A stretch of 21,894 nucleotides of DNA from a virus. Shown here piece after piece: positions 7,435-14,009 of the stretch. A program made the translations under genes and the position numbers. How positions within the stretch are numbered: the first letter of the stretch is position 1; every line of letters starts with the position of its first letter. The notes beneath the pieces are model-generated. The model searched no databases. It was not told the origin of the DNA and saw nothing but the letters and a program-made list of their open reading frames with translations. The stretch spans positions 1-21,894 of the IMG/VR virus record IMGVR_UViG_3300008450_000527; one strand, written 5' to 3'.

Positions 7435-8157
7435 ATGGAGGGGAAGAAGCAAGCGCGTTGGATCTGTCCGACGTGCAGCAACGGGAGGCTCGCGCCGACG
7501 CGCCCACGACGGGACGATGTTCGTCGCTACTGCCTGCCGTGCTCTGAAGAGTCGGGGCGACTCGTCGAACGGATCGCACCCGCGCTCGAACGTCAGCGTG
7601 AGAAGAAGAGCACGAAGAAGAAGGCGGCACGCAAGCGCAAGCGGGCGACACGCGCTCGACGCGAGGCACCCAAGAAGGAACTTGCGAAGGTCAAGAAGAA
7701 CCTTCAGCGGCGGGACTCGAACGGGATGCCGTACAAGCGCGAGGCTGAGCGCATCTGGAAGATCTTGGAGCCGTACCACAAGGGACGTCCGCTGCCACGG
7801 ATCGTCGTACCGACACGCGGCGTGAGCATCGAGAACGGTACGACGTGGATGCCAGCCAGCGGAGTCGCGGGACTCTCGTATGGCGGCAAGATCGTCGTCA
7901 AGCCGTGGGCAGGATGGGGAACGCTCGCACACGAACTCGCACACGAAGTCGACTACGGCAACAGGTCGAACGGTCGACGTCCCCACGATGAGGTGTTCTA
8001 CGCGATCGTGCGACACATCTACGAGAAGAGATGGCGCGTGCAGATCTCGAACTACGGGATCACCCGCTGGGGGTACAACGTTGATCGTCACTACGAGTTG
8101 CAGGTGCGGCATCTCTGGGCGACGGCGTGGAAGAAGTCGAAGAGCGCGGACGCGTAG
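7435..8157 (+). CDS. Zinc-ribbon plus HExxH metalloprotease-like protein (SprT/zincin-like)
   Basis: A 240-residue protein with an ideal AAGGAGGGA ribosome binding site. Residues 11-36 carry CPTC and CLPC, a zinc ribbon. A very basic Lys/Arg-rich linker follows (about 55-90). The C-terminal domain contains WGTLAHELAHEVDY with HELAH at 166-170, then HDEVFYAIVRHI, an arrangement seen in SprT-like and other zincin peptidases. The basic linker and zinc ribbon suggest DNA or RNA binding, as in SprT/Spartan-type proteases that act on DNA-bound proteins; this comparison is an inference. As the first gene after the boundary it may act early, for example on host DNA-binding proteins. It is followed by promoter cassette P1. 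Confidence 0.65.
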   Translation: MEGKKQARWICPTCSNGRLAPTRPRRDDVRRYCLPCSEESGRLVERIAPALERQREKKSTKKKAARKRKRATRARREAPKKELAKVKKNLQRRDSNGMPYKREAERIWKILEPYHKGRPLPRIVVPTRGVSIENGTTWMPASGVAGLSYGGKIVVKPWAGWGTLAHELAHEVDYGNRSNGRRPHDEVFYAIVRHIYEKRWRVQISNYGITRWGYNVDRHYELQVRHLWATAWKKSKSADA

Positions 8158-8159
8158 TC

Positions 8160-8218
8160 CCGTTCGAGAAGAGCGGTTCTAGCGGTTCTGGACGAGGGGG
8201 CGGCGCGCCCCTTACGCT
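8160..8218 (+). promoter_or_regulatory. Early promoter cassette P1 (operator-like repeat, -35, -10)
   Basis: TGGACG (8189-8194) and TACGCT (8213-8218) are separated by 18 bases, the same spacing as at P2 and P3. Upstream, CCGTT (8160-8164) and AGCGG (8172-8176) form the degenerate form of the inverted repeat found at P2 and P3, again with a 7-base spacer. The -35/-10 spacer holds a GC-only inverted repeat GGGGCG-GCG-CGCCCC (8197-8211) that is absent from P2 and P3 and could be a repressor site. The likely transcript starts near 8225 and has a purine-rich leader reading into the ATG at 8263. Confidence 0.6.
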
Positions 8219-8262
8219 TGGAGACGTCGGGGCGAGGGGCTCCGCGAGAGGAAGGGGAAGAG

Positions 8263-8490
8263 ATGAAGAGCAAGCGGAACGTCAGCAAGGTCGAACTCGC
8301 CGACTGCCCAGAGGACGGCGGCAAGTGGATCATCTATTGCGAGCACTTCGACGACAACGGCGAGTGCATCTATGCCGCGATCCTTCAGGACACGAACAAG
8401 CGACGTCTGAACTCGTGGAGGACGGGAACGCACGTCTGGTGCGAGAAGTGCCAAGAGGACTACGAGAACGAACTGGAGGGCAACAAGTGA
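8263..8490 (+). CDS. Small Cys-containing early protein, unknown function
   Basis: A 75-residue protein. ATG 8263 lies just after GAAGGGGAAGAG and is the first start downstream of P1. The sequence has CPEDGGKW, YCEHF, a further Cys (GEC) and WCEKCQEDYENE; the Cys/His residues could bind one zinc. No known family is recognised. Its stop overlaps the next gene's GTG (GTGA), so it heads a coupled chain of five small genes (8263-9596). Length and charge are typical of early phage proteins that bind host targets, but no target can be named. Confidence 0.55.
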   Translation: MKSKRNVSKVELADCPEDGGKWIIYCEHFDDNGECIYAAILQDTNKRRLNSWRTGTHVWCEKCQEDYENELEGNK

Positions 8491-8972
8491 GCGCGAAGAT
8501 CGAGACGGTACGCGACGAGCACCATCGCTGCACGTACCACTACCACGTGGGTCGACCCGCGATCTGCAAGAAGTGCGGCACGACTGGACTCGTCTGGATG
8601 CGCACCGAGTACGACACTCCGCATCGGATCGACGAGTGGTCGCTGATGTACACGGACACCGATGGGCAGAGGTACAACCACGTGTTCAAGTGCGGGACGC
8701 GTCGAGCGACGAACGTGGCACGAGCACGTGTCGAGAACGCCGCGCCGTCTCCAGTCAAGGTGGGTGATCGAGTTACCGTCAGCGGGCATCTGGGTACGGT
8801 CGAGCGTCTGTGGCGACCGACATACGATGTCTGGGCAGACAGCAAGCGCATACGGTTCGCACGGGGCGAACTGGCTGTGAAGATCAAGTGGGACGAGCGC
8901 GGCAAGCATCGTCTGAACGATTGGCAGCGGGCGGCGAATGTCCGCATCGTCGAGGAAGAGAGGCAAGGATGA
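8487..8972 (+). CDS. Early protein with zinc knuckle and KOW/SH3-like segment, unknown function
   Basis: A 161-residue protein from GTG 8487 (GTGA overlap). Residues 1-70 are rich in His and Cys (HHRCTYHYHVG, AICKKCGTTG) and look zinc-binding. Around residues 92-105, VKVGDRVTVSGHLGTVERLW resembles a short KOW/SH3-type beta-barrel, and the end (VKIKWDERG..LNDWQRAANVRIVE) continues that barrel. Nucleic-acid or protein binding is therefore plausible. The family is not recognised. It is the second gene of the P1 operon. Confidence 0.55.
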   Translation: MSAKIETVRDEHHRCTYHYHVGRPAICKKCGTTGLVWMRTEYDTPHRIDEWSLMYTDTDGQRYNHVFKCGTRRATNVARARVENAAPSPVKVGDRVTVSGHLGTVERLWRPTYDVWADSKRIRFARGELAVKIKWDERGKHRLNDWQRAANVRIVEEERQG

Positions 8973-9124
8973 GCGAGAAGAGCGACCGATGCGTGGTCTG
9001 CGGCGACGTCGCGTCGCACTACCCCGTGATGATCTGGGACGGTACGGAACCGATGTTCTGCTGTTCGTGCTACGACTGCGGCGAGGCGGCAACGACCTGT
9101 GAGACGCGCGAGGCTACGTCGTGA
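8969..9124 (+). CDS. Small zinc-ribbon protein, unknown function
   Basis: A 51-residue protein from ATG 8969, whose start overlaps the previous stop (ATGA). CVVCGD near residue 9 and CCSCYDC near residue 33 provide two Cys pairs for a treble-clef or ribbon zinc site. Nothing else is recognisable. Its GTGA junction with the next gene indicates coupling within the P1 operon. It is one of several Cys-pair microproteins in this early region. Confidence 0.5.
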   Translation: MSEKSDRCVVCGDVASHYPVMIWDGTEPMFCCSCYDCGEAATTCETREATS

Positions 9125-9309
9125 ACGTCGACGCGGTGCGCTGCCTCAACTGCGGGCATCTCGTCGCGCTCGACGAGCGACGACTGACTGGCTGCCTTTG
9201 CGATCCAGATGCGCCGACGTGGATCGCGTTGACGCGCGACGGCGCGTTGCTGAAGGGATCGGCGTCAAGGTTCGAGATCGAGAAGAGCAACGAGGAAGGG
9301 AGACAGTAG
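9121..9309 (+). CDS. Small zinc-knuckle protein, unknown function
   Basis: A 62-residue protein, GTG start at 9121 overlapping the previous stop. CLNCGHLVALDERRLTGCLC supplies four Cys in a compact zinc-knuckle pattern; CDPDAPTWI and a charged tail follow. The pattern resembles the small zinc-finger domains common in actinobacteriophage early proteins. The function is unknown. It ends in TAGTG, with the next gene starting one base into the stop. Confidence 0.5.
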   Translation: MNVDAVRCLNCGHLVALDERRLTGCLCDPDAPTWIALTRDGALLKGSASRFEIEKSNEEGRQ

Positions 9310-9596
9310 TGACGAGCAAGTGGCAGGAAGAGTTCCTCCTAGTCGACGGGTCGCGTGGATGGCGGGCGACGCTCGCAATCTGTTCCATCGCGCGATCGTG
9401 CGGCTGGACGAAGGAAGTCAAGGCGCGAGAGTTCGCATCGGACTACGGCGACGACGAGTGGGACGATCTCCACGACGCTGCGGACGAGGCGATGGAGTGG
9501 CTCACAGCGACGTTCTGCGCGGAGGGCTACGAGGTGCGTTGGGACAGCGGCGAGATCGTCGTGGCGCGTCTCGAGGACGATGGCGAGGCGGCGTAG
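9309..9596 (+). CDS. Acidic early protein, unknown function
   Basis: A 95-residue protein from GTG 9309 (TAGTG overlap). It is acidic, with DYGDDEWDDLHDAADEAMEW around residues 45-65, and has only three Cys. A helical fold with an acidic face is likely; such proteins can mimic DNA, but that is only a possibility. The family is not recognised. It is the last gene of the P1 operon, and the operator-like repeat of P2 begins two bases after its stop. Confidence 0.5.
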   Translation: MTSKWQEEFLLVDGSRGWRATLAICSIARSCGWTKEVKAREFASDYGDDEWDDLHDAADEAMEWLTATFCAEGYEVRWDSGEIVVARLEDDGEAA

Positions 9597-9598
9597 AA

Positions 9599-9656
9599 CC
9601 GTTGCGCGAGAACGGCGAGAAGGTTCTGGACACGTCGGCGGGTAGCACCGTACGCT
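9599..9656 (+). promoter_or_regulatory. Early promoter cassette P2
   Basis: TGGACA (9627-9632) and TACGCT (9651-9656) with an 18-base spacer. Upstream lies the inverted repeat CCGTT (9599-9603)/AACGG (9611-9615) with a 7-base spacer. The block GAGAAGGTTCTGGACA is nearly identical to P3, as is GCACCGTACGCT at the -10 and the start-site region ATCTCATCGG. The leader contains GCGAGGGG and CGAGAG, also seen at P1 and P3, and reads into ATG 9704. Confidence 0.65.
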
Positions 9657-9703
9657 GATCTCATCGGCGGCGAGGGGTCGTCGAGAGAAGAGAGGGGAAG
9701 AGC

Positions 9704-10009
9704 ATGGCACGCAAGATCCAGTTCGAGATCGCGAACAGCGAGGGGCATCAGATCCTCGTCGTCCGCGACGTACGAGGCGAGCACTCGTGCAACGATCGAT
9801 GCCGCCTCTGCGGTCTGAAGATCCGCAACGGCGGCAAGCACTCGTACTACCTCGCACAAGCGAACATCGGCGTCGCGCTCGTCGGACACGAGGACAGGGC
9901 GTTCGTTCTCGCCGAGTTGCTCGATGACTCGTCGATCAGCCTCGGCGCGGTCGCCGTCGGCTCCGAGTGCCGCAAGCAACTGCCCGCCGAGTTCGTCGGC
10001 AAGTGGTAG
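9704..10009 (+). CDS. Zinc-finger-like early protein, unknown function
   Basis: A 101-residue protein. ATG 9704 follows GAGAGGGGAAGAGC, the leader motif shared with the next gene. HSCNDRCRLCGLKIRNGGKH (about residues 27-46) provides Cys/His ligands for one zinc. The C-terminal half is hydrophobic and helical (RAFVLAELLDDSSISLG). It is the first gene after P2 and so is likely to be strongly expressed early. The family is not recognised. Confidence 0.55.
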   Translation: MARKIQFEIANSEGHQILVVRDVRGEHSCNDRCRLCGLKIRNGGKHSYYLAQANIGVALVGHEDRAFVLAELLDDSSISLGAVAVGSECRKQLPAEFVGKW

Positions 10010-10050
10010 TCGAGATGGTCAGCAACAACAACACACGAGAGGGGAAGAGC

Positions 10051-10362
10051 ATGGCAGGCAAGAAGGCAGAGAAGGTCGTCATCAAGACACGGATCCAAGA
10101 GATCCCGCTAGGCGGGACGCTCGCCTACTTCGACGGTCAGGAAGTTCGCACCGTCAAGGGATACATCTGGCGCGACGGCGAGGGCGGCGTTCACCTTCGC
10201 AAGTGCCGTAGCAACTACCACGAGCGGATCACCTACACGTGGAACGTCCTCGGCTTCTGGGTCGAGCGGTTGAGCGGCGGCTACGTCCTCGAGAAGAACG
10301 ACAACGGCGAGATCGTCAGCGTCTGGCAGGACTTCGACCACAGCCATCTGGAGATCGCGTAG
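10051..10362 (+). CDS. Early protein, unknown function
   Basis: A 103-residue protein. I choose ATG 10051 because it follows a perfect GAGAGGGGAAGAGC copy, the same leader as at 9704; in-frame ATG 10015 has no such signal. The protein is rich in aromatic and Arg/Lys residues (GYIWRDGEGGVHLRKC, YTWNVLGFWVERLSGGYVL), suggesting a small beta-rich fold. No family is recognised. It is the last gene before the structured leader element at 10370. Confidence 0.55.
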   Translation: MAGKKAEKVVIKTRIQEIPLGGTLAYFDGQEVRTVKGYIWRDGEGGVHLRKCRSNYHERITYTWNVLGFWVERLSGGYVLEKNDNGEIVSVWQDFDHSHLEIA

Positions 10363-10369
10363 GTCAGTC

Positions 10370-10453
10370 TCCCCACACCGCGCAGGCGGCATCGGTTCGC
10401 GACCGAAGTGGGGAACTCCGAGCGAGGTGCTCGGACACGAGAGAGAGGGAGAG
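10370..10453 (+). ncRNA. Structured leader element SE1 (multi-hairpin, repeated at 16465)
   Basis: A closing stem TCCCCAC (10370-10376)/GTGGGGA (10408-10414) encloses two hairpins: CCGC-gcag-GCGG (10378-10389) and TCGGT-tcgcg-ACCGA (10392-10406). The linker ACT leads to a third hairpin CCGAGC-gaggt-GCTCGG (10418-10434), followed by a purine-rich ribosome binding region up to the ATG at 10454. The element at 16465-16549 has the same order, lengths and joints with compensatory base changes in the stems, which supports a folded RNA. The joint GGGAACTCCGA is identical in both copies. No match to a riboswitch class I know. Confidence 0.65.
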
Positions 10454-10633
10454 ATGGAGCCGAAGAGGGAGAGCAAGGATCGGTGGGTCGTTCTTCGGGA
10501 CGGCGAGATCGTGAAGTGGTGCCAGTCCTACTGGGACGCGTTTCACTCGATCCACACGATGCAGGGACAGTCGGTCTGGTGGGCGACGACCTACGAGGGC
10601 TGGGAGATCGCGCATCTGGCGGTCGTCCGATGA
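10454..10633 (+). CDS. Small early protein downstream of SE1, unknown function
   Basis: A 59-residue protein whose ATG 10454 lies right after the purine-rich end of SE1. The sequence is rich in Trp and Tyr (RWVVLRDGEIVKWCQSYWDA, QSVWWATTYEGW) and probably forms a small alpha/beta fold. It overlaps the next gene by ATGA. No family is recognised. Its expression would be the first to respond if SE1 regulates translation. Confidence 0.5.
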   Translation: MEPKRESKDRWVVLRDGEIVKWCQSYWDAFHSIHTMQGQSVWWATTYEGWEIAHLAVVR

Positions 10634-10836
10634 GCGCGGATCTCATCGACCATCGCGAGCGTCAGGGACGTCTCGTGTATCGCTGCGGCTACGAGTTGCG
10701 TGAGCACTACGGCTGGGTGCGTCTCTCCGTGCGAGGGGCGATCGTCGAGGGACGTCGGATCCGAGGGAGCAACCGTTGGGGCATCTGTTCGCTCGACGAG
10801 GTCGTGCTGTTCGAAGAGAAGAAGAAGGGGGCGTGA
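10630..10836 (+). CDS. Small basic early protein, unknown function
   Basis: A 68-residue protein with ATG 10630 overlapping the preceding stop. It is basic and Arg-rich (RERQGRLVYRCGYELREHYG, GRRIRGSNRWG) and ends LFEEKKKGA. Nucleic-acid binding would fit the charge but is not shown. It is the second gene of the small operon after SE1. The family is not recognised. Confidence 0.5.
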   Translation: MSADLIDHRERQGRLVYRCGYELREHYGWVRLSVRGAIVEGRRIRGSNRWGICSLDEVVLFEEKKKGA

Positions 10837-10837
10837 C

Positions 10838-11359
10838 GTGGAGAACTCTGCGACACCCCTAGACGAGACTCCAGAGGTGGAGATCTGCGAACTGTGCGAG
10901 ACGCGAGTGCCAGAGGACGAGATCGAGGACGGACTGTGCGTGGTCTGTTTCACGGAGATGGAACCTGAGAAGTGGTACCACTCTCTGCCTGACGGCTGGC
11001 GCGCGATCAGCAATCAGATGTGCGAGTTCGAGTATGAGACGGCACACGAACTGTGGTGCGATCTCGTCGGCACGACGCTGATCCCTCCGCGCGATCGCGT
11101 TCACATCGACAGCGAGTGGATGTGGTACGTCGACGGACTCCCGATGTGGCACGGACGTCAGACGGGTTACGTATGCGCCGAGACGCCAGACGAGTTGCTG
11201 CAAGGCATCACGATCCGAGGCTCGTGGTGGCTGTTGTGGAAGATCGACAACGGCGTGCTGCGATGCGACCTGAAACACCACGATGTTCCGTTCGGCGGCG
11301 AATACACCGTCCGATGGGCAAACCCAAGAGAGATCCTCAACGAACAGGAGACAGAATGA
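10838..11359 (+). CDS. Zinc-ribbon early protein, unknown function
   Basis: A 173-residue protein, GTG 10838 with AAGGGGG upstream as ribosome binding site. Near the N-terminus CELCETRVPEDEIEDGLCVV then C gives two Cys pairs of a zinc ribbon. The remainder contains many Trp (WYHSLPDGWRA, SEWMWYVDGLPMWHG, GSWWLLWKIDNG) and looks like a single compact domain. It ends in an ATGA overlap with the recombination exonuclease, so it is co-expressed with the recombination genes. A role in recombination or replication is possible by context only. Confidence 0.55.
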   Translation: MENSATPLDETPEVEICELCETRVPEDEIEDGLCVVCFTEMEPEKWYHSLPDGWRAISNQMCEFEYETAHELWCDLVGTTLIPPRDRVHIDSEWMWYVDGLPMWHGRQTGYVCAETPDELLQGITIRGSWWLLWKIDNGVLRCDLKHHDVPFGGEYTVRWANPREILNEQETE

Positions 11360-12345
11360 GATTCATCCGCAAGCCCGCGCACTCGTCGCTCGAATGGCAA
11401 CGCAAGCGGCATCGAGACGATGAGGGACGCGTCGTGTTCGGCGCGAGCGAAGCACCCGCGTTGATGGGCGCGTCACCGTTCTCGACGACAGCCGAGTTGC
11501 TCGTCCGCAAGATGGGTAACGCTCAGGTGTCGATCGAGACGTCACCCGCGATGCGAACTGGCAACCTCGTCGAACCCGTGTTGATCCGCGAGGCGTCCGA
11601 AGTGCTCGGCGTCGAGTTCGTCACGCCCGACTGGATGTTTGGTCGTGGCAGGTTCGTCGCGACACCCGATGGCATCGACGCGCTCTCCGCGACGTCGCTC
11701 GACAAGCACGGCGATACAATCCCCGCGTTCTGGGTCGAGGCGAAGTGCACGGGACGGCACCGCGTCAAGTCGCTCGACGACGTACCCGCCCAATGGCTGT
11801 GGCAGATCGCTGCACAGTCCTACGTGCTCGGTGGTCACACGCCGATGTATCTCGTCGTTCTCGACGCCGACCTACACATCAACGTCATCGAGATCCCGCG
11901 CAACATCGAGGCTGAGGAACGTCTCGTGGAGACTGCGGAGCGTCTAGGCGCGAGCGTCGACGCGGGAGAGATCCCAGAAGAGATCGTGCCGCTGATGAGC
12001 GCGGATGAGGTCGCGTCAATCTGGAAGGCGACCGAGGACACGGTCGAACTGCCAGAGGAGGCGGCTGACTGGCTGCTGACGCTCGAGGAGGCGAAGGATC
12101 TGAAGAGGCAGGCTGACGACCTCGAAGAGCGCGCGAAGGCGTGGCTGGCACAGCAGATGCGTGGCGCGTCCGTCGCGACGTTCCGTGGCGCGCAAGCGAT
12201 CACGTGGCGCGAACAGGCGGGGCGTTCGTCGCTCGACTCGAAGAGACTGGCAGACGAGCATCCTGAGATCGTCGAGGCGTACACGCGGCGTGGCGAGCCG
12301 TTCCGCGTGATGCGTCTGAGCAACAAGTGGCGGGCGGGCAAGTAG
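11356..12345 (+). CDS. YqaJ/lambda-exonuclease-type recombination nuclease (PDDEXK fold)
   Basis: A 329-residue protein with ATG 11356 overlapping the previous stop. GASEAPALMGASPF (29-42) is the YqaJ N-terminal signature. GNLVEPVLIREA (69-80) carries Glu73. Catalytic Asp105 lies in ATPDGI, and Glu128/Lys130 in WVEAK, with QWLWQ (146-150) completing the PDDEXK site. Such enzymes degrade one strand of dsDNA to give ssDNA tails for annealing. The C-terminal 100 residues form a helical extension common in phage versions. It is followed by the ERF-like annealing protein, the expected partner. The call is robust. Confidence 0.85.
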   Translation: MRFIRKPAHSSLEWQRKRHRDDEGRVVFGASEAPALMGASPFSTTAELLVRKMGNAQVSIETSPAMRTGNLVEPVLIREASEVLGVEFVTPDWMFGRGRFVATPDGIDALSATSLDKHGDTIPAFWVEAKCTGRHRVKSLDDVPAQWLWQIAAQSYVLGGHTPMYLVVLDADLHINVIEIPRNIEAEERLVETAERLGASVDAGEIPEEIVPLMSADEVASIWKATEDTVELPEEAADWLLTLEEAKDLKRQADDLEERAKAWLAQQMRGASVATFRGAQAITWREQAGRSSLDSKRLADEHPEIVEAYTRRGEPFRVMRLSNKWRAGK

Positions 12346-12362
12346 CCGTCCGAAGAGAACGC

Positions 12363-12376
12363 GCCTCAGCCGAGGC
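12363..12376 (+). other. Small hairpin in the leader of the ERF-like gene
   Basis: GCCTC-AGCC-GAGGC forms a 5-bp stem with a 4-base loop, 30 bases before ATG 12407, followed by AGAGAGAAGGGAG. Hairpin plus purine-rich ribosome binding site is the same arrangement as the 3' end of SE1 and SE2, but no other part of those elements is present. It may act as an RNA stabiliser or a partial relic. Confidence 0.35.
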
Positions 12377-12406
12377 ACGTAACAACAAGAGAGAAGGGAG
12401 CAACAC

Positions 12407-13084
12407 ATGGCATACGACCTCAACGGCTACGTCGACGTGGCAGAGAGGATCCGACAACTACGGGAGAAGCATCCGCACGCGGTTCTTCGTCCGTACAATC
12501 CAGCGGAACCGTTCAAGGTGATGGAGATCGGTGGGCGAGAGTTCATCGTGTACACGGCAGTGTGCTACCGCACGCCAGACGATCCGACGCCTGCGATCGC
12601 GGTAGCCGCAGAGCCTGCGGTGGGCAAGACCAACTACACGCGCGACAGCGAGGTGATGAACGCGGAGACGAGCGCGTGGGGGCGTTGTATCGTGGCAGCC
12701 CTCGCGGCTGATACTCAGCGCATCGCGTCTCTCAACGAGGTGCAGAACCGTCGAGCCGATCAGGAGAACGTGACGCCGCAGGATCTTCAGGAGGCGTACG
12801 AGCCTCGTGGTCCGATCCCGTTCCCCAAGCGTCCGAGCGCGTCTCAGGCGCGAGTCGACGAGCATCCGTCAGCGGGCGGCTCGTCCTCGAGCGGTGGCGA
12901 GATCTCGATGACGCCGAAGCAACGCGGGCTGATGATGAAGTTGGCGACCGAGAAGGGCTTGGACACGAGCGAACTCAAGGCGTTGATTCTCATCGCAGTC
13001 GGACGAGAAGTCGCTGAGATCAGCGATCTGTCGAAGGGCGACGCGTCGAAGGTGATCAAGCATCTGATGGAGATGGTCGGATGA
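12407..13084 (+). CDS. ERF-like single-strand annealing / ssDNA-binding protein
   Basis: A 225-residue protein with AAGGGAG upstream. The N-terminal domain ends in NYTRDSEVMNAETSAWGRCI (about 76-95); the ETSAWGR block resembles the ERF-type annealing-protein core (SETRAxGRAL). A flexible Ser/Gly/Pro linker (about 135-165) precedes a C-terminal module starting MTPKQRGLMMKLATEKGL (168 on) and ending DLSKGDASKVIKHLMEM, which is widespread in phage recombination and ssDNA-binding proteins. Together with the upstream YqaJ nuclease it forms an exonuclease-annealase recombination pair, as in lambda Exo-Beta. The annealase call rests on neighbours and motif similarity; plain ssDNA-binding is possible. 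Confidence 0.65.
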   Translation: MAYDLNGYVDVAERIRQLREKHPHAVLRPYNPAEPFKVMEIGGREFIVYTAVCYRTPDDPTPAIAVAAEPAVGKTNYTRDSEVMNAETSAWGRCIVAALAADTQRIASLNEVQNRRADQENVTPQDLQEAYEPRGPIPFPKRPSASQARVDEHPSAGGSSSSGGEISMTPKQRGLMMKLATEKGLDTSELKALILIAVGREVAEISDLSKGDASKVIKHLMEMVG

Positions 13085-13590
13085 GCATCGTCGATCCGTT
13101 CGGCAACAGCGTGCCGTTCGTGGCTGTCGACACGTCCCGCGAGCGTGCGGGCGTGTTGGCAGCGACTGGCAAGTGGCAGAAGTACCGAGAGGACGTCCTA
13201 CGTCGCTTGTACGAGGCGGGCGATACTGGGATGACGTGGCGAGAACTCTCGTCTGAGACGGGCTTGCACCACGGGCAGATCAGCGGCGTTCTCTCGAAGT
13301 TGCACGAGGACGGTCTGGTGTTTGCGTTGACGGCGCGTCGCGCGAGATCGCATCCGTACGTTCACAGCGCGTTCCGTATCGCGTTCAGTCCGTCACTTCG
13401 ACGTGACGAACCGACGAGGACGAAGGCGTCGACGTATCGCGAGACGTTGGAGCACGCGCGCGCGATCTCGAGGGATCTTCAGACGAGGCTCAACGACTTC
13501 GATCGCGAGATCCTTCAGGCGGCTCTGGGCGAGAGGTTCGTGCATCTGATCGACGAGTTGGATGGAGTGCTGAACGATGCGACGCGATAG
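13081..13590 (+). CDS. Winged-helix DNA-binding protein
   Basis: A 169-residue protein with an ATGA overlap. Residues about 34-90 form a winged helix: YREDVLRRLYEAGDTGMTWR then ELSSETGLHHGQISGVLSKL and HEDGLVFALTARR as the wing. This resembles MarR-like domains, here with a hydrophobic helical C-terminus (about 115-165) that may dimerise. It lies between the annealing protein and WhiB, so it may be an early-gene regulator or act at the origin. The target is unknown. Confidence 0.65.
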   Translation: MSIVDPFGNSVPFVAVDTSRERAGVLAATGKWQKYREDVLRRLYEAGDTGMTWRELSSETGLHHGQISGVLSKLHEDGLVFALTARRARSHPYVHSAFRIAFSPSLRRDEPTRTKASTYRETLEHARAISRDLQTRLNDFDREILQAALGERFVHLIDELDGVLNDATR

Positions 13591-13837
13591 GTGGCTGACG
13601 AGCGCGGCGTGCCGTGGCTTGCCCACGTCGATGTTCTTCCCTGAGCGTTGGCAGAACGCGTCGGCGCACGAGACTGCCAAGAAGATCTGCGACACCTGTA
13701 GGGTGAAGGGCGAGTGTCTCGAACTCGCCTTGCGCGAGATCCGATCGGAAGAGGATCGCTGGGGCGTATTCGGCGGTTTGACGCCGCACGAGCGGTGGAT
13801 GGAACGGAGACGAAGGGAGAGAGAGGCGAATGGCTGA
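13577..13837 (+). CDS. WhiB-family iron-sulfur regulator (phage-encoded)
   Basis: An 86-residue protein whose ATG overlaps the previous gene by 14 bp. It has the four WhiB Cys (C12, C38, C41, C47) in the pattern C-x25-CDTC-x5-C and the GVFGGLTPHER motif (63-73) equivalent to the GVWGG turn. WhiB proteins bind a 4Fe-4S cluster and attach to the main sigma factor in actinobacteria. Phage-borne WhiB proteins, such as that of mycobacteriophage TM4, can counter host WhiB function. Its presence is the best single indicator of an actinobacterial host. It probably modulates host transcription during infection. Confidence 0.88.
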   Translation: MRRDRWLTSAACRGLPTSMFFPERWQNASAHETAKKICDTCRVKGECLELALREIRSEEDRWGVFGGLTPHERWMERRRREREANG

Positions 13838-14009
13838 GAACGTGGGAGACGAGCCGTCGATGGCGATGCTGTATGCGGTCGCGTGTCGAGAACGCGACGC
13901 GTGGCGCAAGGCGGCATACGACGCGCTGGAACTGGCAGAACAGATCAAGGACGCGCTCGCGAAGGCGAACACGATGCTGGAGGCGATGACTCATGGCAGT
14001 AACAACTGA
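13830..14009 (+). CDS. Small helical protein, unknown function
   Basis: A 59-residue protein with ATG 13830 overlapping the WhiB stop and GAAGGGAGAGAG upstream. It is mostly one amphipathic helix (CRERDAWRKAAYDALELAEQ followed by IKDALAKANTMLEAM), so it is likely a coiled coil. It overlaps the next gene by 17 bp, which is larger than usual but in a distinct frame with its own start. No family is recognised. Confidence 0.45.
   Translation: MAENVGDEPSMAMLYAVACRERDAWRKAAYDALELAEQIKDALAKANTMLEAMTHGSNN

Noticed and set aside
10015-10050. ATG 10015 as the start of the gene ending at 10362
   Set aside because: The GAGAGGGGAAGAGC leader, repeated exactly before ATG 9704, lies between 10015 and 10051 and fits ATG 10051.
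12346-12406. A third copy of the SE element before the ERF-like gene
   Set aside because: Only one hairpin plus a purine-rich ribosome binding site is present; the closing stem, inner hairpins and GGGAACTCCGA joint are missing.
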